Assembly: GCA_041660045.1 (NCBI GenBank) | Contig: JBAZXA010000013.1 | Coordinates: 1 to 64,000, forward strand | DNA: 64,000 bases | Source of the DNA: WM-3-3 sp041660045 | GTDB lineage: Bacteria; Pseudomonadota; Gammaproteobacteria; Methylococcales; Methylomonadaceae | Direction of reading: 5' to 3' | Shown: positions 1-7,991 of the stretch, piece by piece | How the letters are laid out: every line of letters starts with the position of its first letter | Numbering within the stretch: the first letter of the stretch is position 1 | Translations under genes and position numbers: made by a program | The notes under the pieces: generated by a model | Database searches by the model: none | Told to the model about the DNA's origin: nothing | What the model saw: only the letters and a program-made list of their open reading frames with translations

Positions 1-107
1 CCTGCCCGGCATTTGTCCGGCCCAATGGCCAAACCCGCAAGCACCCACACAAATTATTTTGGTCGTCCTGTTAAAGAGCCCGGGGCTTCAACTTCAGCCC
101 CGCCGAG
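1..107 (-). ncRNA. Leader (external transcribed spacer) of an rRNA operon, with boxB hairpin and boxA
   Basis: Read on the minus strand, a hairpin with 7-bp arms (81-87 and 96-102, boxB-like) is followed at once by GCTCTTTAACA (69-79), which matches the rrn boxA antitermination element. Downstream is a TGTGTGGG segment typical of the stretch that pairs with the 16S 3' flank for RNase III processing. The mature 16S rRNA start is not reached, so that gene must lie immediately beyond position 1. Weak open reading frames overlapping this leader on both strands are not genes. Confidence 0.8.
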
Positions 108-114
108 TCCAACT

Positions 115-142
115 ATTCTACAGCTTTCTTCGGCACTGTCAA
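115..142 (-). promoter_or_regulatory. rRNA operon promoter P2
   Basis: On the minus strand TTGACA (137-142) and TAGAAT (115-120) are separated by 16 bp, about 95 bp downstream of the P1-type promoter. Tandem P1/P2 promoters ahead of a boxB-boxA leader are the normal arrangement in gammaproteobacterial rrn operons. Confidence 0.75.
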
Positions 143-207
143 TATCTTTTTTTCTTCCTGCCTTCCCCCGCCGATGGCATAACCTCACCACCCCAGGAAG
201 GACGCGA

Positions 208-236
208 ACTATACGGCCTTCACCAGCCCCTGTCAA
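208..236 (-). promoter_or_regulatory. rRNA operon promoter P1
   Basis: On the minus strand a perfect -35 TTGACA (231-236) and a -10 TATAGT (208-213) are separated by 17 bp. The -10 is followed by a GC-rich discriminator (TCGCGTCC), a feature of growth-rate-controlled rRNA promoters. An A/T-rich stretch at 241-250 lies where an UP element would be. It drives transcription off the left edge, towards the expected 16S rRNA gene. Confidence 0.8.
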
Positions 237-274
237 CACCTTATTTTTATCCTCGCCACTTTTCGCTTCCCTAC

Positions 275-478
275 CTAGTAATGCGGCGGTATTTCAAGCT
301 GATTTTTTTCATATGGGTTATCGGCTAAATTTTTGATTTTTTCATTAAGCAATTTGCACGTTGCCTCTAAACGATCAATTTGTTTTTGTTGAGTACTGAC
401 AATATTATTGAGCGTTTGCAGCAGATCCTCCTGGTAAGCGAGTTTTATTTCCAACTCAACAGCTCTTAAATCGTCCAT
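275..478 (-). CDS. slyX: SlyX family protein
   Basis: This 67-residue protein is a short coiled coil from end to end, with the family's LAYQED segment, a Q/R-rich heptad region and the hallmark C-terminal PPHY. The molecular function of SlyX is not known; it is a conserved small cytoplasmic protein of proteobacteria. A GTG codon three residues upstream (487) is possible, but the ATG at 478 has an AGGTG Shine-Dalgarno six bases upstream and fits the family N-terminus. The stop lies about 40 bp before the rrn P1 promoter on the same strand. Confidence 0.85.
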   Translation of the reverse strand: MDDLRAVELEIKLAYQEDLLQTLNNIVSTQQKQIDRLEATCKLLNEKIKNLADNPYEKNQLEIPPHY

Positions 479-706
479 TTTTAGCACCTATCTATTGTTT
501 TAAAGCTAAGCTTTTCGGCATTATTTATGACCCGCCAGCTTAGCTAGGTATAGAATTTGAGTTTTGATCCTAATCTAGACCCTATCAAATTTTAAGAAGA
601 GCACCCTAGTACTAGCAAAACTTTTAATAACCTTGGTTTTAATCCGCAGTAAGACTGCCACGGTATCTTATACCAATAGGCATGGCTCTTTTATCAAGCG
701 TCGAAG

Positions 707-1297
707 TTAACGCTGCAAAAAATTGCGCAATAAATCATGACCATGCTCGGTCAGTATTGACTCAGGATGAAATTGCACACCTTCAATATCTAGTGTTCTA
801 TGCCTAACACCCATGATTTCATCAATTTCACCGTTATTATCTTGTGTCCACGCGGTAATCTCCAAACAATCCGGCAAGCTTGCCTGTTCAATGACAAGAG
901 AATGATAACGGGTTGCAGTAAATGGATTGCTCAGGCCTTTAAAAACACCCTTTTGGTGATGGTACACAGCCGAGGTTTTCCCATGCATGATATTTTTCGC
1001 ATGGATGATACTGCCACCAAAGGCATAACCTATGCTTTGATGGCCTAGGCAAACACCTAAAATAGGATATTTACCCGACAATTGATTCAACGTTTCAACG
1101 GAAATACCTGCTTCTTTAGGTGTACACGGCCCAGGCGAGATAACTATCCTGTCTGGCCGCATGGCATCGACATCGGCAACACTGGCCTCATCATTACGCA
1201 CAACACGCACTTTAGCGCCCAGTTCACCAAAATATTGCACCAGGTTATAGGTAAACGAGTCATAGTTATCAATCATGACAATGTTTATTGTGCTCAT
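707..1297 (-). CDS. trpG: Anthranilate synthase component II (glutamine amidotransferase)
   Basis: This class I glutamine amidotransferase of 196 residues supplies ammonia from glutamine to TrpE for anthranilate formation in tryptophan synthesis. It may also serve PabB in folate synthesis. The N-terminal IDNYDSFTYNL motif, the nucleophile Cys83 in GVCLGHQ and the HPES catalytic His-Glu near residue 175 are all present. It starts 2 bp after the trpE stop with a strong GGAG-type ribosome site, so the two are translated as a pair. Family length is normal. trpD and trpC, often next in such operons, are absent; slyX follows after a 228-bp spacer. Confidence 0.93.
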   Translation of the reverse strand: MSTINIVMIDNYDSFTYNLVQYFGELGAKVRVVRNDEASVADVDAMRPDRIVISPGPCTPKEAGISVETLNQLSGKYPILGVCLGHQSIGYAFGGSIIHAKNIMHGKTSAVYHHQKGVFKGLSNPFTATRYHSLVIEQASLPDCLEITAWTQDNNGEIDEIMGVRHRTLDIEGVQFHPESILTEHGHDLLRNFLQR

Positions 1298-1299
1298 AA

Positions 1300-2790
1300 C
1301 TACCCCTCTCCTAGGCCGGCTTCGACCATACTTACCGCGCGGAATATCGCACGGCCTTTGTTCATGGTTTCATCCCATTCGCTTTGCGGCACAGAATCAT
1401 AGACTATGCCAGCCCCAGCTTGTACGTGCAGGGTTTGATTTTTTATGACCGCTGTTCTTATAGCTATGGCTGTATCAAGATTACCTGACCAAGAAATATA
1501 ACCGACCGCCCCTGCATAAACACCGCGCTTAACCGGTTCCAGCTCATTAATTATTTCCATAGCGCGGATTTTTGCAGCACCACTAACTGTGCCAGCTGGG
1601 AATGTGGCCGCTAATACATCAAAAGCGTTTTTTCCGGCCTGTAATTTTCCTGTGACGTTAGAAACAATATGCATGACGTGCGAATAATGCTCAACAATCA
1701 TTTTGTCAGTAAGCTGTACACTACCTATTTCAGCTACACGGCCGACATCATTCCGGCCTAAATCGATCAGCATTAAGTGTTCTGCTATTTCCTTAGGATC
1801 GGCCAACAGTTCTTCCTCTAATGCCAAGTCTTGTTCTGCTGTCGCACCTCGCTTACGCGTACCGGCTATTGGTCTCACTGTCACTACATTATCTTCAAGC
1901 CTAACCAAAATTTCTGGTGATGAGCCTACAATATAGAAATCCCCTAAATCTAGGTAAAACATATAGGGAGAGGGGTTAAGGCACCTTAAGGCACGGTACA
2001 AATCCAACGGCGGCGCGGTATAGGGTATCGATAGGCGCTGTGATAAAACCACTTGCATAATATCGCCATCAGTAATGTAACTTTTAGCTTTCCGCACAGC
2101 ATCACAATAGCCTTGTTCAGTAAAACCTGAGATAAAATCCGCCTCATCTACCTTTTTGTTGCCTATATGGGGCTTAGGTTTAGCTTTTAATTCCCGCAAT
2201 TTCACCACCAAGCCATCCAATCTCGTTACCGCTTCATTATAAGCGTTGTCCTGGGCAGGGTCTGCATGGATTAACAAGAGCATTTTTCCAGACAGATTAT
2301 CGAACACTAACATGTCTTCAGACACCATGAGTAAAATATCTGGATTTTCAAGCGGATCTGGCTTTATACAATCACGTAGCTTAGGTTCTATATAACCTAT
2401 GGTCTCATAGCCAAAATACCCCACCAAACCACCACTAAAACGCGGCAACCCTGGAATCTCAGGCACCCGGTATCGGGTCCTAAACTGCTCTATCCAATGC
2501 AACGGATTTTTATCAACTACCGACTCTATCACTTCATTGCAATGCAATAAATTAATGCAGTTGCCGTGCACTTTTAATACTGTTTTGCAGGGCAAACCGA
2601 TTATCGAGTAACGCCCCCATTGTTCTCCGCCATGGACAGATTCAAATAGGTAAGAAAAATCCCCATCTGCCAGCTTGATATAAGCACTTAACGGGGTATC
2701 TAAGTCTGCAAGCACTTCACGAAAAATAGGAATTCGGTTATAGCCCTGCTGGGCATAATCATCAAATTGTTGTGGGGTCATTGTTATCAT
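1300..2790 (-). CDS. trpE: Anthranilate synthase component I
   Basis: TrpE (496 residues) converts chorismate, with ammonia from TrpG, to anthranilate, the first step of tryptophan synthesis. The N-terminal domain carries the feedback-inhibition LFES segment (residues 49-52). The C-terminal chorismate-binding domain has the FYIVGSSPE, RPIAGTRKRG and LIDLGRNDVGR motifs, all intact. Two in-frame ATGs (2790 and 2781) are possible starts and neither has a clear ribosome site. I see no convincing leader peptide with Trp codons in the 122-bp upstream region shared with the divergent neighbour, so attenuation is not supported. Confidence 0.94.
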   Translation of the reverse strand: MITMTPQQFDDYAQQGYNRIPIFREVLADLDTPLSAYIKLADGDFSYLFESVHGGEQWGRYSIIGLPCKTVLKVHGNCINLLHCNEVIESVVDKNPLHWIEQFRTRYRVPEIPGLPRFSGGLVGYFGYETIGYIEPKLRDCIKPDPLENPDILLMVSEDMLVFDNLSGKMLLLIHADPAQDNAYNEAVTRLDGLVVKLRELKAKPKPHIGNKKVDEADFISGFTEQGYCDAVRKAKSYITDGDIMQVVLSQRLSIPYTAPPLDLYRALRCLNPSPYMFYLDLGDFYIVGSSPEILVRLEDNVVTVRPIAGTRKRGATAEQDLALEEELLADPKEIAEHLMLIDLGRNDVGRVAEIGSVQLTDKMIVEHYSHVMHIVSNVTGKLQAGKNAFDVLAATFPAGTVSGAAKIRAMEIINELEPVKRGVYAGAVGYISWSGNLDTAIAIRTAVIKNQTLHVQAGAGIVYDSVPQSEWDETMNKGRAIFRAVSMVEAGLGEG

Positions 2791-2912
2791 GTTTTGTGAT
2801 GAGCGGCTGTCAGGAAATGTCCGTCCGTAATTATATCGTTTTTTTTATACGCCATCTTCATTATACAATGTCACCTCATCATGCTCCCGACCACCCTAAG
2901 GGATAAACAAAT

Positions 2913-3785
2913 ATGAAACTAGTGACCTTTACTCATCATCAGGAAACCCGAATTGGCGCCGTCGTTGGCAATCGTGTTGTTGATAGCCGAGGGGACACAA
3001 GCATTCCAAGCTCTATGCTGGATTTTTTAGCGGCCGGCCCCTCTGCCATGGCGGCCATGCAACAACTTATCGAAAGCAGCCACTTTCGGATAAATATCAA
3101 AGACGTCCAACTTAAAGCCCCCATCCCCAAGCCAGGAAAATATTTAGCCATCGGCCTGAACTATGCCGACCATATTGCTGAAACTGGCCGAGAAAAACCT
3201 GATTACCCTACTTTTTTCAGTAAACAAAGTAGCTGTGTCATAGGCTCAGGTGACGCCATAATTAGGCCCAAAATTTCCGATAAGCTTGATTACGAAGGTG
3301 AGTTGGCTTTTGTTATCGGCAGACGTTGCCGGTATGTACCGGTAGAGCAGGCCCATAAAGTAATTGCTGGCTATACTATTGCCAATGATGTGACAGTGCG
3401 CGATTGGCAAGCACACTCGCCCACTTGGACGGTAGGTAAGTCTTTTGACAGTGCAGGCCCCCTGGGGCCATGGCTAGTAACTTGCGATGAAATTGACGAC
3501 CCGCATAAGTTAAACTTAAAAACCTGGGTAGATGACAATTTACGCCAACAGGCCAATACCAGCGAAATGCTGTTTAATTGTTATGAAATGGTCGCTTACT
3601 TAACTCAAGCAATGACTTTAGAACCGGGTGATGTAATTGCTACCGGCACACCCAGTGGCGTTGGTGTAAAAATGAAGCCACGCGGTTATTTATTACCCGG
3701 GCAAACTGTACGCATTGAGATTGATGGCCTAGGTGTACTCAGCAATCCTGTGCTAGAAGAGCCAGAGAATTTTCCACACTTTTAA
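2913..3785 (+). CDS. Fumarylacetoacetate hydrolase family protein
   Basis: This 290-residue protein has an N-terminal family domain (about 1-70) and a C-terminal FAH catalytic fold. Visible motifs are GLNYADHIAE, the metal-binding DYEGELAFVIG acidic residues, the NDVTVRDWQ segment and ATGTPSGVG. Members cleave or hydrate carbon-carbon bonds of beta-keto acids (fumarylpyruvate hydrolase, oxaloacetate decarboxylase, ureidoglycolate lyase-like). The substrate cannot be told from sequence. An AGGGA ribosome site precedes the ATG. It is divergent from trpE and has no pathway partner nearby, so a housekeeping metabolite-repair role is my inference. Confidence 0.85.
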   Translation: MKLVTFTHHQETRIGAVVGNRVVDSRGDTSIPSSMLDFLAAGPSAMAAMQQLIESSHFRINIKDVQLKAPIPKPGKYLAIGLNYADHIAETGREKPDYPTFFSKQSSCVIGSGDAIIRPKISDKLDYEGELAFVIGRRCRYVPVEQAHKVIAGYTIANDVTVRDWQAHSPTWTVGKSFDSAGPLGPWLVTCDEIDDPHKLNLKTWVDDNLRQQANTSEMLFNCYEMVAYLTQAMTLEPGDVIATGTPSGVGVKMKPRGYLLPGQTVRIEIDGLGVLSNPVLEEPENFPHF

Positions 3786-3790
3786 TTATC

Positions 3791-3822
3791 TGGTTATAGC
3801 TAAGTGCCCACGGCTTTAACCA
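3791..3822. terminator. Possible bidirectional hairpin between convergent genes
   Basis: A 10-bp inverted repeat with one mismatch (arms 3791-3800 and 3813-3822) lies just after the FAH-family stop and overlaps the end of the converging kinase gene. There is no long T tract, so this is a weak call. Confidence 0.35.
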
Positions 3823-5234
3823 AATAAGCCCAATTTTTTTGGACGCCTTTTTTCAACCGTATTTTTAGGCAAAGGAAAGAATACGGCTATTTTTAAGCCA
3901 CCAAACTGGGAAACATCCAAGTGTAAATGCGCGCCATGTATTAAGGCAATACGCTGTACGATAGACAATCCCAAACCACTACCTTGAACACTTTGGGAAG
4001 TTTCTATACAGCGGTGGAAACGTTTGAGGACATTTACATATTGATCCTCTGGAATGCCAGGGCCGGAATCTTCGACACTCAGTTGCAATGCACTACGCTC
4101 CCCAGTAACACTAATCCGGATGATACCTTCCTTAGGGGTATATTTGATGGCATTACCGACTAAATTTCGGATTAAAATATTCAACAATTGGCCATTGCCT
4201 ACTATGGGTACGGCATTATCTTCGATAAACTCCATCCGTATCATCTTTTTATGCGCTTCAGGCTCCAAGTCCGCCACCACTTGAATAACCTCACTGCCCA
4301 GCAAAGTTGTATCTTTGGTTAAAAATTCAGTACCTGATTCTATCCTTGAAAAAATCAATAATTGCTGAACCATGGCGGTCATCCGGTTGACACCCTGTTC
4401 TATACGGCTTAAGGCCTGCCTGGTCGTTGAATCGTCTTTAGCTTTTAAAGCAACTTGAGCTTGGGTCAACAAGCCCGCCAACGGTGTCCGAAGTTCATGC
4501 GAAGCATCGGCTGTAAAGCGCCGTTCATGCTCAAAAGCACGCTCTAGCTGAAGAAACAGATTATTGAGTTCATTAACTACTGGTACGATTTCTGCGGGTA
4601 TTTTCTTTGTCGACAAAGGCTTGAGATAACTCGCCTCGCGCTTGGCTAATTGAATCACAAGCTGCTCCAAAGGCTTTAAAGCGCGCCCAACAATGAGCCA
4701 AATGACCACCCCCAAGCAAGGCAAGCCGATCATGAACGGCGTAATTAAATGCTTGGAGATGTCGTCTTTTAATTCTTTACGGATATCATCACGTTGGCCG
4801 ACATGGATAATATAATCGCTCTTGTCTTCTGAAATACTGAACACATGCCATAAATAACCATTAATACTAGTCCTGCTAAAGCCATTTAAGGCTGCCGACA
4901 ATGGCAGGATAGGTGCGCTTTCAGAACGTAAAATCAAACCTTCATGCTTATAAATAAGTTGAAATGCCAATTTTTTTTCATAACGGTGGCTGAAAGCATT
5001 AGGTTTGATGGTTTCAGCCCGCTCTAAATCCCAAAGCCTATATAAGGTAGAATTCGGTAAATGCGCCACAAATGAATTTAATGACCTAGCAGATTGTGCT
5101 AACTCTGCATCAAACAACTCACTCACTTCTTTACGAATTTCCCAGTAAACTTTATAACTGGCAGCACCTAATATAATCAATGAGGCTGTCAATAACGCAA
5201 ATAACAGTACTTTTCTTAACGAATAATTCATCAA
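3816..5234 (-). CDS. Sensor histidine kinase, QseC/PmrB type
   Basis: This inner-membrane histidine kinase (472 residues) has a first membrane segment at about 7-27, a periplasmic sensor region of about 140 residues, and a second segment near 165-185. A HAMP-like linker follows. The HisKA dimerisation domain has phosphoacceptor His in DASHELRTPLAG, and the HATPase domain shows an N box (NLVGNAIKYTP), DSGPGIP and GSGLGLSI. It autophosphorylates and passes phosphate to the response regulator encoded just upstream, with which it shares a 4-bp ATGA overlap. The signal is unknown; metal, polymyxin-type or quorum ligands are family possibilities. Confidence 0.9.
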   Translation of the reverse strand: MMNYSLRKVLLFALLTASLIILGAASYKVYWEIRKEVSELFDAELAQSARSLNSFVAHLPNSTLYRLWDLERAETIKPNAFSHRYEKKLAFQLIYKHEGLILRSESAPILPLSAALNGFSRTSINGYLWHVFSISEDKSDYIIHVGQRDDIRKELKDDISKHLITPFMIGLPCLGVVIWLIVGRALKPLEQLVIQLAKREASYLKPLSTKKIPAEIVPVVNELNNLFLQLERAFEHERRFTADASHELRTPLAGLLTQAQVALKAKDDSTTRQALSRIEQGVNRMTAMVQQLLIFSRIESGTEFLTKDTTLLGSEVIQVVADLEPEAHKKMIRMEFIEDNAVPIVGNGQLLNILIRNLVGNAIKYTPKEGIIRISVTGERSALQLSVEDSGPGIPEDQYVNVLKRFHRCIETSQSVQGSGLGLSIVQRIALIHGAHLHLDVSQFGGLKIAVFFPLPKNTVEKRRPKKLGLFG

Positions 5235-5890
5235 TCTTCATCAATGATATATCCCACACCCCTGACGGTACGGATAACCCCTGAGTCTAATTTTTTTCTA
5301 AGGTAGTGGATATGCACCTCAACAGTGTTACTTTCAATATCAGAACCCCAAGCATACAAGGTTTCCTCAAGCCTGGAACGGGAGATAACCCGACCAATAT
5401 TCGCCATTAAAAAATTTAAAATTTCATATTCTTTTTGCGAGAGCTCAACTTTGTCACCCTTAAACGTGACTTGATGCGAGGCTGGGTCCAACACTATGCC
5501 TTTGTGTTCGATACAAGGCGTGCTTCTACCTTCTTGACGCCTAGCCAAGGCCCGTAATCTAGCGCAGACTTCATTAAGATCAAACGGCTTGACCACAAAA
5601 TCATCGGCACCACTATCCAATCCTAATACCCGGTCTTCTACGGTATCCTTTGCTGTCAGCACCAAGACCGGCGTTTCATCTTTTCTGCCCCGCAAAGCAG
5701 TCAGCACAGACATGCCATCCATTTCCGGCAAATTTAAGTCCAAAACGATCAACTCATAACTATTTAGCTTAAGCGCTTCATCCGCCAATTTGCCATTGGT
5801 CAGCCAATCAACCGCATAGCCTTCCATCATTAAGCCAGCTTTCAAGCCGTCCCCTAAAATTTCATCATCTTCAACCAATAATAATCGCAT
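5231..5890 (-). CDS. OmpR-family response regulator, QseB/PmrA type
   Basis: A transcription factor of 219 residues with an N-terminal receiver domain: acidic pocket in VEDDE, phosphoacceptor Asp in LDLNLP, and Lys in VVKPF. The C-terminal winged-helix DNA-binding domain has the YEILNFL and VEVHIHYLRKK segments. An upstream in-frame extension to 6007 reads as hydrophobic non-family sequence and I reject it; ATG at 5890 gives the standard MRLLLVEDD start. It is first in a two-gene operon with the kinase, whose ATG overlaps its stop. Confidence 0.92.
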   Translation of the reverse strand: MRLLLVEDDEILGDGLKAGLMMEGYAVDWLTNGKLADEALKLNSYELIVLDLNLPEMDGMSVLTALRGRKDETPVLVLTAKDTVEDRVLGLDSGADDFVVKPFDLNEVCARLRALARRQEGRSTPCIEHKGIVLDPASHQVTFKGDKVELSQKEYEILNFLMANIGRVISRSRLEETLYAWGSDIESNTVEVHIHYLRKKLDSGVIRTVRGVGYIIDED

Positions 5891-6051
5891 ATACTCACAG
5901 AAGTTAAGATCAATAAAAAGAGCTATCCCAATTAGGACTAGGCCTAAGTCTATCGCCACATGACATACCCAAGCTTGGGCATGCCATGTAAAAAAACGGC
6001 CAGCCACAAATTAAATGCTACACTTTGCAGCATTTGATTTAAGGGGTTACC

Positions 6052-7179
6052 TTGTTACCACCCAGTCTTTATATACATATCCCCTGGTGCTTACAAAAAT
6101 GCCCCTATTGCGACTTTAACTCGCATGCAGTTAAGGCCACAATGCCTGAAAACCAATATATTGACACGTTATTAAGGGATTTTGCTGAGGATATTGCAGC
6201 CTACCGCATTAATCAGCCTATAGAAACCATTTTTATTGGCGGCGGTACCCCTAGTCTATTTTCCCCAAGCTCGATTAACCGACTCTTAAGCGGCATAAAT
6301 CAACAACTCAACTTCGCTAAAAACATTGAAATCACCTTAGAAGCCAACCCTGGTACCTTTGAAAGCCAAAAGTTTGCTGAATTTCGCGCACTCGGCATCA
6401 ATCGATTATCCATCGGCATACAAAGCTTTAATGATCCGATGTTAAAAAAACTAGGCCGCGTCCATTCCAGCCATGAAGCCATACTTGCTGCCGAAATAGC
6501 CCATCAAGCAGGCTTTGAAAATTTCAATCTGGATTTGATGTATGGGCTGCCCGATGCCAATATTGAACTCAGTAAAAATGACATCAACACGGCAATTAGC
6601 TTATTGCCTAAACATATTTCCTTATATCAGTTAAGCCTGGAACCCAATACTTATTTTTACAAATTTCCACCGCAATTGCCCAGCGATGAGCTTATTTTCC
6701 AGACCCAGCTGGCTTGCCAAGAGCAACTAGCCCTACATGGGTTTATACAATATGAAATATCCGCATACAGCAAGGCTGGCTATAACTGCCGGCATAACAT
6801 CAATTATTGGCAGTTTGGTGATTATTTAGGAATTGGCGCTGGTGCTCACGGCAAAATTACCTTAACCGCCCCAGATCAAATTTTACGCTATGCCAAGCCT
6901 AAAAGCCCTGAACACTATCAGTTGCAGCCTACCCCTGAAACTTCAGTTGTTGCTCTTGCTGACATACCTGTGGAATATTTGATGAATCAACTGCGTCTTA
7001 AAAGCGGTTTTAACTTAAACGCTTACCAAGCCAGGACAGGCTTATCCTCAGCGACACTAGAACCAGGCTTGACAGCCTGCCTGAAGGCCGGTTTGTTAAT
7101 CGAAAATGCCCAGCACTATCATTGTTCAGCAAAGGGTTGGGATTTCCTTGACAGTATACTGGCAAAATTTTTACCTTAA
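6052..7179 (+). CDS. hemW: Radical SAM heme chaperone HemW
   Basis: The 375-residue protein belongs to the HemN/HemW radical SAM family. The cluster-binding Cys13, Cys17 and Cys20 lie in a CxxxCxxC motif followed by DF, and the GGGTPS SAM-binding motif is present at residues 64-69. HemW binds heme and delivers it to cytoplasmic or membrane targets such as respiratory enzymes; it is not a coproporphyrinogen dehydrogenase, although often so annotated. The start is a TTG preceded by an AAGGGG ribosome site; no ATG gives the conserved SLYIHIPWC start. pyrE follows after 45 bp. Confidence 0.9.
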   Translation: MLPPSLYIHIPWCLQKCPYCDFNSHAVKATMPENQYIDTLLRDFAEDIAAYRINQPIETIFIGGGTPSLFSPSSINRLLSGINQQLNFAKNIEITLEANPGTFESQKFAEFRALGINRLSIGIQSFNDPMLKKLGRVHSSHEAILAAEIAHQAGFENFNLDLMYGLPDANIELSKNDINTAISLLPKHISLYQLSLEPNTYFYKFPPQLPSDELIFQTQLACQEQLALHGFIQYEISAYSKAGYNCRHNINYWQFGDYLGIGAGAHGKITLTAPDQILRYAKPKSPEHYQLQPTPETSVVALADIPVEYLMNQLRLKSGFNLNAYQARTGLSSATLEPGLTACLKAGLLIENAQHYHCSAKGWDFLDSILAKFLP

Positions 7180-7224
7180 AAGCCGTTATAATCCTGCGTT
7201 TATCTGCCATAAACCTTTATCCCT

Positions 7225-7863
7225 ATGCACGCTTATCAAGAACAATTTATTCATTATGCACTGGACTGCGGCGTCCTAAAGTTTGGTCAATTTCAATTAA
7301 AATCTGGCCGGATTAGCCCTTATTTTTTTAATACCGGCCTTTTTAATACAGGGGCCAAGTTAGGAAAACTCGGTGAGTTTTATGCCCAATGCTTACAGCA
7401 CGCTGAAATTAAAACCGATATCCTATATGGCCCAGCTTACAAAGGCATTCCGCTAGTCAGTGCCACGGCAATTGCCTACTACCAGTTAACCAACCAAGAT
7501 CTGCCCTTTGCTTTCAACCGCAAAGAAGCCAAAGATCATGGCGAAGGCGGGCATCTGGTTGGCGCAGCCTTATCCGGAAATGTCATTATTTTGGATGATG
7601 TCATCACCGCAGGCACATCGGTACGGGAATCTGTAGCTATCATTAAACAAGCAGGCGCCACCCCTGCAGGTGTGTTAATTGCGCTGGACCGGCAAGAACA
7701 AGGCCAAAACCAAATATCGGCCATCACCGAAATCAGCGCGCAATACCATATGCCTGTTTTTGCCATCATTACCTTAGCCGATATTGTCGACTATTTAACT
7801 ACTCAAAATCGCCCAGCTGAAATTGCCAGCATCAAGCATTATCAGGCGCTCTATGGCATTTAA
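7225..7863 (+). CDS. pyrE: Orotate phosphoribosyltransferase
   Basis: PyrE (212 residues) joins orotate to PRPP to give OMP, the fifth step of pyrimidine synthesis. It shows the flexible-loop basic residues (FNRKEAKDHGEGG) and the PRPP-binding motif ILDDVITAGTS near residues 123-133. Length is normal. A TATAAT hexamer at 7187-7192 inside the 45-bp spacer after hemW may serve as its own -10, although no good -35 is visible. Other pyrimidine genes (pyrB, pyrX, pyrR) are elsewhere in the window on the other strand. Confidence 0.95.
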   Translation: MHAYQEQFIHYALDCGVLKFGQFQLKSGRISPYFFNTGLFNTGAKLGKLGEFYAQCLQHAEIKTDILYGPAYKGIPLVSATAIAYYQLTNQDLPFAFNRKEAKDHGEGGHLVGAALSGNVIILDDVITAGTSVRESVAIIKQAGATPAGVLIALDRQEQGQNQISAITEISAQYHMPVFAIITLADIVDYLTTQNRPAEIASIKHYQALYGI

Positions 7864-7991
7864 TGGGCACTCACGGTTTTAAAAAAAGCGTGCTTCGTCT
7901 AACAGTTCCTCGGATATGGTCTACACTTACAAAAAATCATTTGATTGGACATTTTCAACCATAAATTTGTGTTAGTAACAAAAGGCTTGCC

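Noticed and set aside
13..336. Open reading frames on both strands in the first 340 bases
   Set aside because: They overlap the rRNA leader, tandem promoters and the end of slyX, and show no protein-like composition or family motif.
2791..2912. trp leader peptide and attenuator upstream of trpE
   Set aside because: No short frame with tandem Trp codons and no alternative hairpins could be seen in this short spacer.
5891..6007. N-terminal extension of the response regulator
   Set aside because: The 39 extra residues are unlike any receiver domain; the ATG at 5890 gives the standard start.
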